Of a stretch of DNA of 64,000 nucleotides, positions 22,293 to 32,544 are shown in pieces (the first letter of the stretch is position 1; each line of letters starts with the position of its first letter). The notes beneath the pieces were generated by a model, which saw nothing but the letters and a program-made list of their open reading frames with translations, had not been told where the DNA came from and did no database searches. The stretch comes from Fragilariopsis cylindrus CCMP1102 (taxonomy: Eukaryota; Bacillariophyta; Bacillariophyceae; Bacillariales; Bacillariaceae): the NCBI GenBank assembly GCA_900095095.1, contig FMBT01000379.1, positions 1 to 64,000 on the forward strand, read 5' to 3'. The translations under genes and the position numbers were made by a program.

Positions 22293-23285
22293 TCACGCGA
22301 ATGTTACATTCTCCGATTGCACATCAGCTTTACCTTGTCCAGTGTAATCATTAAAATTCTTTTTATCCCATTTTCTTTGTTGCTTTCGTTCACCTTCACG
22401 TGAAATAACCTTTCCAGCATAACCACCAACAGCAGCACCAGCCACTGCACCTACTGGCCAAAATGGACCGAACATTAGTCCACCAACCACAGCACCAGTG
22501 GTTGCAGAGGCTGCAGTTTTCACCTTTCTTGCATCCTTCATTTGATATTTTTTTGGATGAACTTCTTGTGGGAGTTGTGATAGTTGTAGGGATGCATCAG
22601 GAAAAGATGCAGCAAATCTTTGTTGATACAGTTGTTGTCCGTCATTATTATTTGTTGTTGGATTACTGTGTGAAACGACTTGACTTCTACTACTTCTACT
22701 AGTATTCGATTGTTGAATTTGAGCAAGAATGCGTTCCTGTTCTTCAACAAGTTCTCGTGGTAGATTCATTACGAATTCATCATCACGGTCTTGTAGTGCC
22801 TTGAGATTAAGATTAGCAGCAGCAGCAGCAGCAGCAGGCTGATGAGTAGGTACCGGAGCTGATGCGAACGACATGTTATTATTATTAGTGTTGTTGTCAA
22901 AAGAAATCAAATCATCATCACTATATGCAGTACTATTAGTGGATGTTCTGCTTTGCTGGGACGAATAATATGTACTATTTCCTCCGTAACCAGTACTATT
23001 ATTAGTACTCGTAGTGCCATCGTGGACAGCGTGACCAAAATCAATTAGATCGTCACTAGAAGTAGTACTGGTCGTAGAAAACACAGCGTAATTGTTGTAG
23101 ATATTAGTGTTACCGGGAGCAATAGCGGGAACCAGTGCTTGTTGAGACTGGGATTGCTGCTGATATTGTTGTTGATATTGTTGTTGATAAGGACTATACG
23201 ATGGTACAGCATTATCGAAGGCGTTGATGTTGGCGTTGTTCGTCATGATGTTAGTATTAGTGGTAGGATATGTTGTGGTCATCAT
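22293..23285 (-). CDS. Q/N-rich protein with C-terminal glycine zipper
   Basis: 330 residues, single exon, ATG at 23285 with a second ATG next to it. Residues 1-165 are Asn/Ser/Thr/Gln/Tyr-rich, with (QQQYQ) repeats and a run of about eight Ala (PAAAAAAAANL). Residues 165-200 include a charged helix (DRDDEFVMNLPRELVEEQER). Residues 255-295 form a glycine zipper with GAVVGGLMFGPFWPVGAVAG followed by AAVGGYAGK, a pattern of Gly every four residues that packs membrane or amyloid-like helices. The C-terminus is basic (ERKQQRKWDKK). There is no signal peptide. The combination resembles proteins that bind membranes through a glycine-zipper hairpin, but the family is unknown to me. Confidence 0.7.
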   Translation of the reverse strand: MMTTTYPTTNTNIMTNNANINAFDNAVPSYSPYQQQYQQQYQQQSQSQQALVPAIAPGNTNIYNNYAVFSTTSTTSSDDLIDFGHAVHDGTTSTNNSTGYGGNSTYYSSQQSRTSTNSTAYSDDDLISFDNNTNNNNMSFASAPVPTHQPAAAAAAANLNLKALQDRDDEFVMNLPRELVEEQERILAQIQQSNTSRSSRSQVVSHSNPTTNNNDGQQLYQQRFAASFPDASLQLSQLPQEVHPKKYQMKDARKVKTAASATTGAVVGGLMFGPFWPVGAVAGAAVGGYAGKVISREGERKQQRKWDKKNFNDYTGQGKADVQSENVTFA

Positions 23286-25257
23286 GCTTTTTTGTTTGAT
23301 TGACTTTTGGGTTTACCACTATTTGCTGCTTTGACGTTTAATTCGTGTTTTGTTTCGAAAGAATTTTTATTGTATGTTAAAGTTTGACGCATTGTGTTGA
23401 ACGCGTGAAATTTACTCATTTCAGAGTTTGCATGTGTGTGTGAGCTGTGTCACGTCCGAATTCAATTTTAGCACGATTCAATTCAAAAAGAATTCTCGCA
23501 CTTCGTACTAGAGGTTTTCGTAGCAACTCCACTATCACCCATTCAATTTTTAGTCACACTCACTCACACTCCTTCCCGCCACGAGATGCGGAAGTTTGGA
23601 TAAGCACTTTACTAAGTTCTCATCTACGTCACATACTGTACGACATTCATGTTGGGCTTCAATGGCGCATATAGTATACTGTAACTCTGCTTATTTCTAT
23701 TAGTGGTACAAGTAAAGTATCATATTTCTCTCTTGATAACGGATTATTCATTCAAAATTCGAGGAGGAATGATAAAATGAAAAAAAGTTTAATGACAGTC
23801 ACTATCTGCTCTCGAGACGGATAAAAGAAAGTATAAGGTGGAAAACTGAATGGATGGGTAAACATGTGTATATTAGATGGTAGTTAACTACTATTACACC
23901 TATAGCATATATTATTCAATCGTACGTTGCGTGTAGTAGAAATAATACTAGACATATATTTCTATTGATCAGCATTCGTTTTGTCTCGCAGAAACTAGCT
24001 AGAATTGAAATGGTGTAACATTCATAGGAAGTTCGTTTCTACAAAGCCAAAATATTCAGCAAGAAATTCTACATGTCTATTAATTAGTCTAACCATAAAT
24101 AATATACAAGGATGTGGGGTTTTATTTTCGTTATACTTTACGTACTGGATTTGTAGCGAGAATAATCATATCAATTGTCATTATTAGAGTTGCTACTGCT
24201 TATATTCTTGTAGTTGTAGCAACTGCAGTAATATTCTTCTCTTTCTGATCGTTTTGTATTCTAATCCATTACGTTACGCACAATGAAAACTATTTTGCCG
24301 TCAATGTTTTATTTTTAGTTTTATCTCGGTAATTTAAATGAAATCCAGTAAGATAAATCCGGCCATGGCTGTTAATATCACAGTAGGTTTGATCATGTTA
24401 TCAATCAACCCGTTACTATACAATGCTGGATTATCTGACGTATGCAATCTTCTTCGTTCAAGATTTGTACTATTTATAAGATGACATACTGTGCCCATCC
24501 GATTGAAATTTTCGCGTTTGCGCTGTATTTTGTACAGTGGAATATTTCGAATCCATTCTACGAGTACTGTATCTGAGAAGAAGAATAAAGTGTCAGGACG
24601 CCTAAATATTAAGTACAGTCCCAACAATAAACCAAATCTTCTCTCACACCGCTCTCACTTCATATCTCAGCCTTTTTGGTAGGAGGATATCGATTTAATT
24701 TTATTTTGAGGAAGACGATCAATTTAAGTCATGCGTGATTCGTTGCCGTTGAATATTGATTTTACGTCGAAAAGTTTGCTTGCTATTTATTCTTTCAAAA
24801 CAACGACACAAAGAAATTATATTATGCATAGTCATAAGAACGATTGAACACAATAGCCCTTATGATCGTGAAATTAAAAAGGCATATATCTTTCGACAAT
24901 TTTGTTGATTGTTAATCATGTTTTCACAGTTATTCAATCAATCGAATCACACAACGCGATTGAAACTTCTCAGAATTTTCTGATTCTGATAGTACCGTAC
25001 TATCCTTCACGAAACAAGAATAGTTTACCGTATGATACAGAAAGCGAAGTTCCATATACATTGTACCTAATTGCGGTCACAAAACAGCAAGGATCTTAAT
25101 GTTGTATTTAATTTTCATTTTCAGTCTACGGTATCACACAAATCAAATAATAACATTTCCGAATCCGTTTTTACATAGACAATAGAAGAAGAAGAAAGAA
25201 TTTAACAACACCACACCCAACCACAAGCAAAAGCAAAAGTAAAATCAAGATCAAAAG
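23286..25257. other. Long intergenic region, one doubtful small ORF
   Basis: No strong gene in nearly 2 kb. A minus-strand frame of 97 codons (24334-24627) ends in RRRLHTSDNPALYSNG followed by a hydrophobic segment ending GFILLDFI. This could be the last exon of a small membrane protein, but I cannot define an upstream exon. CA/TC-rich segments at 23540-23580 and the GAAGAAGAAAG run at 25185-25200 are simple sequence. Confidence 0.4.
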
Positions 25258-27336
25258 ATGAATTGTAATTTTTACACTATCAACGACGACGACGAAGGTG
25301 AAGCCTTTAGTCAAATCAATTTCCGTGATGATTCTGACAATGATGATAACAGTGACGAACACACTGAATCTGAACTACGGATACGTACTGTTACTTCTAC
25401 TTCTACCGACGATAACGATAACGACAACGATAAGAAGAACACCACTAACAAGGCATTAGATATTGATTATGGTATAGCAGATCAACTAGATGCTGATAAG
25501 GAATTAGATTTAATAGATGAACTCGTTCGGATAGCAACTGGTAGTGGTGAAACAGAAACAACAGAATATGATCGTATCCAATCAAGAGCTGTTCATGTTG
25601 TTCATACTGTTGGCAAAAATAACACCGATAGTGGCACTGCTAATGCACTTAATTTTCATCTACCAGGAATTTCATTAAATGATTCAAATGATGACGACGA
25701 CGACGATGATGATATTGTAGTAGATCAACGTAAACTGCGCAAGGAAAGCATTATGTATCTATACGACGAAGAAGAACAATTAGAATTAATAGATATTCAT
25801 GATGATGTGAATGATATTATTACTACTAAGGATGAGTACGATGGCGAATCAGGAGGAATAGGTTGTGGTGGATGTACTACAGGATGTACAAAGAGTGCAA
25901 AAAGGAGGATGCAACGTGGTACAATATTATATTATTTATCTATTAGTATATTAATTGGATTGATAATTGTTTTATCTGGTGTATTATATAAATACAATAC
26001 TACCGGTATTAGTAATAGTAATGGCAGTAGTATTTCTGAGGTAAATGAGTCATCAGAATCACAGGTGATTGATATTAAGCCGTATGACAACAGTATGGAC
26101 GTACCACTCGATGAAGTACAACAACCATCAACACCGTCATTTGATACTACATTAGTTGAAAAAAATAACGATACCGTAACCGTACCCGAAACAAGTACTT
26201 TATCTCCTACCAATTACAATACTAATAATGATGATTCTTCTAAAACTTCATCTCCTACAGGTGATACTACAGTTGATTCAACAACGTATTGGTGGGATAC
26301 TAATAATAATGGTATATATGATGAATGGGAAATGAATGTAGAAAAACAAGACACAAATGACTTTACTTCTAATTCTGATTCTGATTTCGATTCTGATTCT
26401 GCTGCTACTATCCCACCTACTAGTGCTGATACTATTCCAGCTACTATTCCAGCTAGAGATACTAGTACTGAAGTTCCAACAACATATTGGTGGGATACTA
26501 ATAGTAATGGTATATATGAGGAATGGGAAATGGACATTAAAAAAGAAGACACAAACACAAACGTCATTGACATTAATTCTGATATTGATTCTGATACTGA
26601 TTCTGCTGCTACTATTCCAGCTACTAGTGCTGATACTGATAGTACTGCTACTGATGTTCCATCAACGCATTGGTATGATACTACGGAAACAGAATTACCT
26701 ACTGATGGATCTAATACTGATGTTCCTACATCAAGAATTACTACAGGTGAAGAACAAAAGGAGGATCCAATCAATACCAGTAGCAAGAGTAATTATAGTA
26801 ATGATGTTATTGTTGTTGATGTTGATACAATCAATGTAGTGCCAAAAAAAACATCACGAGAACGATCAGGTAAATCTGGTGAGGGTAATGAAGTTCGAAG
26901 ACGACAAAGTAGAACTTTACGTACGGGACTACGTAATAAAGTATCATTAACAGCACCAGTAGATAATAGTGCATTCATTGATTATGTTGAAGAAGAAAAT
27001 GCGTATGCAAACGAAAATGAAGAATTGGTGACTTCTACGGATGCACCATCTTCCTCGGATGCACCATCATCCATTACATCGTCATTGTCATCGCCATCAT
27101 CACCGCCATCGGAAGCACCAACGCAATCACCGACATCGGAAGCCCCAACGCCATCACCGACATATTACCCAACAATATACGACAAAGATCAAGAAACAGA
27201 TGAAGATGGTGATGCCATTTCCGATAGTACGACAAATCCAACGACACATTGGTGGGATAATGATGATGGTGAAGACGGAGAAGAAGATGGATTCACATCT
27301 GAATCTATTGTCCCAACGACACCTTGGTGGGAATAA
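25258..27336 (+). CDS. Single-pass protein with WWDT calcium-loop-like repeats
   Basis: 692 residues, single exon, ATG at 25258. Residues 1-210 are strongly acidic (runs of Asp) with a Cys/Gly patch GIGCGGCTTGCTK at about 200-212 and a basic KRRMQRG just before a membrane segment (about 221-245). With no signal peptide this suggests a type II or internal signal-anchor orientation, with the long C-terminal part outside or in a lumen. That part is Ser/Thr/Asp-rich and carries a recurring unit. It is TTYWWDTNNNGIYDEWEM at about 341, TTYWWDTNSNGIYEEWEM at 408, a degenerate STHWYDTT at 468, TTHWWDNDDGEDGEED at 661 and a terminal TTPWWE. DTNNNGIYDEWE matches the spacing of Ca-binding EF-hand or dockerin-like loops. 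A PT-rich stretch (SEAPTPSPTYYPT) near 620-640 is typical of diatom surface proteins. A wall or adhesion role is inferred. Confidence 0.75.
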   Translation: MNCNFYTINDDDEGEAFSQINFRDDSDNDDNSDEHTESELRIRTVTSTSTDDNDNDNDKKNTTNKALDIDYGIADQLDADKELDLIDELVRIATGSGETETTEYDRIQSRAVHVVHTVGKNNTDSGTANALNFHLPGISLNDSNDDDDDDDDIVVDQRKLRKESIMYLYDEEEQLELIDIHDDVNDIITTKDEYDGESGGIGCGGCTTGCTKSAKRRMQRGTILYYLSISILIGLIIVLSGVLYKYNTTGISNSNGSSISEVNESSESQVIDIKPYDNSMDVPLDEVQQPSTPSFDTTLVEKNNDTVTVPETSTLSPTNYNTNNDDSSKTSSPTGDTTVDSTTYWWDTNNNGIYDEWEMNVEKQDTNDFTSNSDSDFDSDSAATIPPTSADTIPATIPARDTSTEVPTTYWWDTNSNGIYEEWEMDIKKEDTNTNVIDINSDIDSDTDSAATIPATSADTDSTATDVPSTHWYDTTETELPTDGSNTDVPTSRITTGEEQKEDPINTSSKSNYSNDVIVVDVDTINVVPKKTSRERSGKSGEGNEVRRRQSRTLRTGLRNKVSLTAPVDNSAFIDYVEEENAYANENEELVTSTDAPSSSDAPSSITSSLSSPSSPPSEAPTQSPTSEAPTPSPTYYPTIYDKDQETDEDGDAISDSTTNPTTHWWDNDDGEDGEEDGFTSESIVPTTPWWE

Positions 27337-27840
27337 AAAGAAGAAAAAAAAAGGATACGATCGCACACACCGGAGACTATAGGAACGTGAATATACAGTA
27401 ATCAGTTCTTTTCCACTCTTCTTTCCACCCAATAATTACTCTCTACTCTGTCTCTCTCTCTCTCTTTTGTCTGGATTTAATGAAATTTATTGTAGATAAA
27501 AAGAAAAGAAAAGAATATAATGTACCATTAATAATTAATCTGAATAGTAATATCTTGATCTATATTGTCATTTTCTAGATTGTTTCCTATTTTCTCGTAT
27601 TGCGTCGTCCCAGTTAAACGTTTCCTTTAACCTCTCTTGATTTGCTCAGTGAACGGGACTACTTTTTTTTCATTAATTTTTTCTAAGCTTATTGATTAGT
27701 GATCGGATAGTACAGTACAGTGCAGTAGAGTGTTACGTCGCGTGGAGAACTGTTGACATTCTTTTATAATTTGTTCCATCGGAAGTAGTCGTCTCGTTAC
27801 ATTTAGTTTAAATTAAATTAAATCAAATTAAATTAGATTC
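27337..27840. other. Intergenic, convergent 3' ends
   Basis: Lies between the stop of the plus-strand repeat protein and the stop of the minus-strand gene at 27841. Holds a CT run (about 27440-27467) and AAATTAAATTAAATC repeats at about 27808-27838. No gene seen. Confidence 0.5.
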
Positions 27841-28371
27841 TTAAAAAACAGCATTCATAACTAATTGTTCATTTTGAGTTCCATTATATACCATCTGAGC
27901 AGTTGCGACTGCATTGTTCATTACTTGTTTCGATGCCTTATCATCATTTGGTACACTACAAGCCTGTCTCATAAATATAACCCTTTTACAATCATCGTAT
28001 CGATCAAATTCATCTCTATTTGCTTGACTAGCAAAGCAAGGACATCCACCACCACATCCAGCTGGTGCTAAGCTTCCAATCCGATTGTGTAAGTTTATAT
28101 AGGATACACGACACATTAAAGAATAATATCCTTTCCCATTAGGACCTTTTTTACAAAAGGTATAATCCTTCTTCACTGTTGTTGTTTCTTCGTTTGCTTC
28201 TGTTGTTGTTGCTGCGACGAAACATGGTTCTCCTTTTGGTCCCTTTTCATTCGGCTGTAACCATCGTTTGTGTTTCATGGGATACTTGGAATATTCTGAT
28301 TCCAATTCAGGAAGAAATTCAATTAAACTTGAATTTATCTTTCCAGGGGGCTTTGTGATATAACCACTCAT
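27841..28371 (-). CDS. Cys-containing unknown protein
   Basis: 176 residues, single exon, ATG at 28371 (MSGYITKPPGKINSS). No signal peptide or membrane segment. The core (about 70-145) contains YTFCKKGPNGKGYYSLMC, AGCGGGCPCFASQ and DDCKR/RQACS. Together with GEPCF this gives nine Cys, suggesting metal binding or disulfides. The pattern KGYYSLMCRVSYINLHNRIG looks like a folded domain. I do not recognise it. Codon use resembles the neighbours. Confidence 0.65.
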   Translation of the reverse strand: MSGYITKPPGKINSSLIEFLPELESEYSKYPMKHKRWLQPNEKGPKGEPCFVAATTTEANEETTTVKKDYTFCKKGPNGKGYYSLMCRVSYINLHNRIGSLAPAGCGGGCPCFASQANRDEFDRYDDCKRVIFMRQACSVPNDDKASKQVMNNAVATAQMVYNGTQNEQLVMNAVF

Positions 28372-29642
28372 AATAATATATTATTCAATATATTAATATT
28401 ATTATTAGGAATATCAATTATAAGAACAGTTTGGTGGTAGTGTGAATTGTAAGATTAGCAGTCGATCCTTGATCCTTTTGCTCATATCGTTTAGCCTCTA
28501 TTACTGTACTGGTATTCGGCGTTCTTATGAATTTATGTCGTCAGAGTTACTGTCCGAAGAAAATAATGGATTCGAGTGAGTCGAGTCGTACAGTCGTACA
28601 GTAGTCACGAATGAATCATCGAATCTCTTATGAATGAATGAATCTCTTATGAATCTTAACGCACTCCACGAGTCGAAAGATTCAATTCGATTCATTCGAG
28701 TGAGTCAAGCGACAAAAAAAGAAATTGCGAAGTTCACACTTTCCTTTCCTTTGTTCTTCACAACGTCAGCTCTAAATAAATGACAAGCAAAAGAGCGAGG
28801 GCAGACTAGTATCTTTTTCAAAGAAATATTCGTACTAGCAACACATCTTTCACCCCAACAGATAATATGACGTGGGTCATTAGTATTAATTCTTTCTCAT
28901 TATTCCTACTTCATACAGTACCAGTATACTCAGCGTCCTGCTTATATAATAAAACAACCACCCCTCCTTCGCTGTCGCTTGAACACACCAATCGATCGTA
29001 TCAATTGCCAATCGATTTCGTTTTTCTCGATTCTCGATAAATTTGTCAAAAAAATTGACACGACAAAGGACTATTATAAATAAATAAATGAACAAATAAA
29101 TAAATGAACAAATAAACTACACTTATCATATCAAGTCGTAAGTACAGTAAAGTGTGTTGTGTTGTGTATCATGACGACGACGACGAAGGTTCAACGACGA
29201 CGACGACTCGTAGTCACTTTTGTCTTTCCCACTAACTCATGGTTGCTGTCTCGATCAACCCATTCCTTTTTTTCTTTCAACTCTTTCTTCCCTTTTTCTT
29301 CCAACAAAAAGGAAGAAGCCACTACTACTACTACTCGCGATCGAATAGTAACCAACGGAATATAATATAACACAAGCAAAGCAAAGATAAGGACGAAAAA
29401 AACAGAAAACGACTACGATCAATAAGATCGACGTTTTCATAAAGACGAATTCTTCAAATTATTCTCTACGGTATATGCGACACGACTACTAAAACTCGGA
29501 AACGCTTCAATCTTTGAATAGTACTCTTTCTGTTGTTCTAGTAGGATTCTGAACTACTGTCATCAAATCGCTTTGAATCGAATCAAATCAAATCGAATCG
29601 CTTCCATACCATTCAAATCAAATCAAATCAGATCAGATCACG
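28372..29642. promoter_or_regulatory. Divergent intergenic region with CGAGTGAGTCGA motifs
   Basis: Lies between divergent genes (minus at 28371, plus at 29643), so it should hold both promoters. TTCGAGTGAGTCGAGTCG is at about 28569 and ATTCGAGTGAGTCAAGCG at about 28693, with GAATGAATGAATCTCTTATG repeats between. Close to the PIN-like start, 29572-29638 is a run of AATCGAATCAAATCAAATC. No gene supported. Confidence 0.45.
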
Positions 29643-31502
29643 ATGGAATCATCATTTTATGAAACAGTTCTATCCACATTTATGGCATCCATTAAAAGTG
29701 TTGGTACAGCATGTACATTAGCAAGTCTTGGTATATACTTACATCAATGTGGATTTATTGTTGGTAATGGTAAAAGAACACTGGCTCTGATAAGTCAACA
29801 GGTCACCATTCCATTACTGTTCTTTACTAAAATATTATACTGTAATCAAGATTGGTCCACTGATCCATGTCCTAATGTGACTGATAGTTTAAATGATGCA
29901 TGGATCTTATTAGTATGGCCAATATGGGTTTGTAGTTCTGGTTTAGTTGTTGGTTATATTGTGACAATATTAGCGAATGTACCAAAACATCAATGTAATT
30001 CGATTATGGCAAGTATTGCATTTGGTAATTCCACTGGATTACCAATCACATTATTAACAGTAATACATGCCAATTTTGGTTCCTCATCTGTACTTGGTAG
30101 TGTTGATCCAACTCTTTTCCTGAGTGTCTATTTAGTTATATATCCTATATTACAATGGGGTCTGGGTGGTATGTTATTAGCACCACCATCACCTACTACT
30201 ACTGCTGAAACTAAGAAACGAAAACAATCATCATTAGTACGAAAAACTAGTTCTGTTACAGAAACAGAAGCAGAATCGTCTGATGATGACAATAATGACG
30301 ATGGAATGGAAATGGAAGCTGGTAATAATACCATTATAGGTATGAAACGTCAATTATCAATGAAATCATCCATCCGACAGAAGTTAGTACACAACGTCAT
30401 TAACTGTAATAAGATGTCCAATGAAAAATATCAAATTAATCATCGTGGATTGGAATGTGTGGATGCATCCATGTATATATCCATTCAAGAAAATTTAAAT
30501 CGATGGGGGAAACCCGTGTATCGTACAGCTAGGAAAGGTAGTTTTTATGGTGATAGTGATGATCAAATTGAAATTGATGATGATAACACTGCTCTCGAAG
30601 AATGCATGAATATGAATATGACAACACGTACAGAAAGTGGTGCAGATATTGGTATGGATATGGATATATCGGAACAGGATGTTCCACATCAACGTCATCA
30701 TGATGATAGTAACACCAACACTACTATTGATGAATCATCAGCGTTATTAACAGCAACCACAAAAACATCAAGTGATAGTACAAAACGTTATAGTAACGTA
30801 AGTAGTTGTAAAGGAAGAGGAGGAGTAAACGAAGAAAATAAAGAAAACAAATTAATGGATACAATACGTCTGATCCTCAAACGATGCTTTCAACCACCGG
30901 TGATTGCGGCATTATTAGGTTTATTATTTGCATCCTTTCCTGTATTACGTGGTATATTAGTAGATATTGATGATCGGAATGGTACTGCACCATTTCAATG
31001 GTTCTTTGATGGATTGTATGAAATTGGTCAATCAGCGGTACCCATCAATATGATGATTCTGGGTTGTAATTTAAGTGCCTCGTATATGTTAGAACAAGAA
31101 CCAACATCATCAACAAGTAGTAGTTCAGATTCAAATTATCCTTCAAATTCCAACAATAAATTCTTTTCCAATAAAGCATCATTGTACGTTGTGATTGGTA
31201 AAATGATTGTCATGCCAATAGTAGGTGTTCTATCCACATTATTACTACAAACCGTCTATACTGTATCCGAAGAAATTGCTGGTGGATTATATTTAGTATT
31301 ATTAATTGTCTTCTTATGTCCAACTGCTAATAATGTAATGGTGATGGTAGAATTATCATCTGGTGGTAGTGGTGGTGGTGGATCCAAAGAAGGGATGGCA
31401 CGTATTATTGCCTATCAGTATGCTGTTGCACCAATTGTATTAAGTGGTACTGTCACTGGATCTGTATTAATGGCATCCTATATGGCAAAAACTAGTAACT
31501 GA
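29643..31502 (+). CDS. Auxin efflux carrier family (PIN/PILS-like) transporter
   Basis: 619 residues, single exon, ATG at 29643. Layout is that of the Membrane transport protein family (PF03547). Five hydrophobic segments cover residues 10-185, including the family signature in SIAFGNSTGLPITLL (about 122-136). A poorly conserved hydrophilic loop follows (about 190-405, rich in Ser, Asp, Asn), then five more segments from FQPPVIAALLGLLFASFP to the C-terminus. The second half has the usual IGQSAVPINMMILGCNL motif, where the substrate-binding crossover lies in PIN structures. Members move auxin-like organic acids across plasma membrane or ER. Whether this one does so is unknown. The Gly/Ser run SSGGSGGGGSKEG sits between the last two helices. 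Its start is preceded by an AATCAAATC microsatellite. Confidence 0.85.
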   Translation: MESSFYETVLSTFMASIKSVGTACTLASLGIYLHQCGFIVGNGKRTLALISQQVTIPLLFFTKILYCNQDWSTDPCPNVTDSLNDAWILLVWPIWVCSSGLVVGYIVTILANVPKHQCNSIMASIAFGNSTGLPITLLTVIHANFGSSSVLGSVDPTLFLSVYLVIYPILQWGLGGMLLAPPSPTTTAETKKRKQSSLVRKTSSVTETEAESSDDDNNDDGMEMEAGNNTIIGMKRQLSMKSSIRQKLVHNVINCNKMSNEKYQINHRGLECVDASMYISIQENLNRWGKPVYRTARKGSFYGDSDDQIEIDDDNTALEECMNMNMTTRTESGADIGMDMDISEQDVPHQRHHDDSNTNTTIDESSALLTATTKTSSDSTKRYSNVSSCKGRGGVNEENKENKLMDTIRLILKRCFQPPVIAALLGLLFASFPVLRGILVDIDDRNGTAPFQWFFDGLYEIGQSAVPINMMILGCNLSASYMLEQEPTSSTSSSSDSNYPSNSNNKFFSNKASLYVVIGKMIVMPIVGVLSTLLLQTVYTVSEEIAGGLYLVLLIVFLCPTANNVMVMVELSSGGSGGGGSKEGMARIIAYQYAVAPIVLSGTVTGSVLMASYMAKTSN

Positions 31503-32530
31503 ATAATAATATGATATGATGGCATGGATGGTATGATGGTAGCATGATGTAGGACTACTATATGTAGGATACTATATATCGTCAACGTTAAAAAATGTAA
31601 TGTGATGATGTTATGTAAATCAGCAAGAAGAAGACAAGGTAAGAGACAAATAGGAAATCAACTTTATAAGTACAGTATAAGTTATATATAATAGAAGATG
31701 ATCAATTAATAGGACTGGCATCAGTATACTTTATAAACTACTACTATTGTAGTTTTCGTGAGCATTGATAATAAGGATCAATACATATATTTATTAGAAA
31801 AGAACTTTTCCACCAACTTTTCAGTAGTAATATATATTATGATCAAGTATAGTCTTCTTGTATAGAAAAAAATATCTGAGTTTGAAAAAATTAGTTCCAC
31901 TTGCTGTCTATTTTGTGAGACCACACATGCCTCCCCATACATACACCTTTAAAATGACTGACTTTTGAATGACTAGTGATTCAAAATTAACACGTACATT
32001 CATATACTACTACTACTGAGATCACAAATGTCATTCTTCATGGCTGTATCTGCTATTAATATTACTATGTTTTCTCGTACTACTAGTATTATTATTAATG
32101 ACGAATACTTCTTTCATGTACAGTATCTGTGTGCTTGTTGTTATTTTGTTGGTATATATTTTACCTTAAAAAGACGAATCTAACATTTATTCTCGTTACC
32201 ATCAATCTTTATTCTATTCTTGTCTTGATCAGCATGAGTAATGCAAGTCGACTCGTTCATCCATTTGACTACAAATTTCGCTTAACTATATTTAACAACT
32301 ATACAATATATCAGGGTTTATATTTTAATTGCATACTATTATATTGTATTTAATTCCTTATGTTTAATTATTCCGCATGTTCTAATTGTTTAGTTCTATT
32401 GTTTCAGCATTTCAATGACTTCACGATTCATCTTCTTATTTGAATGTAATAATGAATATGGCAATGACAATGGCAGTGGTAGTAATGGCCATGGCAATTT
32501 GAAAGCGACGATCTTGATCTGTCATTGTCG
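31503..32530. other. Intergenic region
   Basis: No gene seen. AT-rich, with ATGATGG runs just after the transporter stop and GGCAATGGCAGTGG-type repeats at about 32460-32500, just before the LINE target site. Confidence 0.5.
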
Positions 32531-32544
32531 TTGGTGTTGGTGTT
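32531..32544 (+). repeat. Candidate LINE target-site duplication, left
   Basis: TTGGTGTTGGTGTT, identical to 36490-36503 on the other side of the LINE. The motif is low in complexity (GTT-rich), so a chance match cannot be excluded. Confidence 0.6.

Noticed and set aside
26214-26839. 190-codon minus frame and 160-codon plus frame inside the WWDT-repeat gene
   Set aside because: Both are out-of-frame readings of its Asp/Ser/Thr repeats.
29643-31502. Possible intron in the PIN-like loop
   Set aside because: The frame is continuous and the low-complexity loop is normal for this family.
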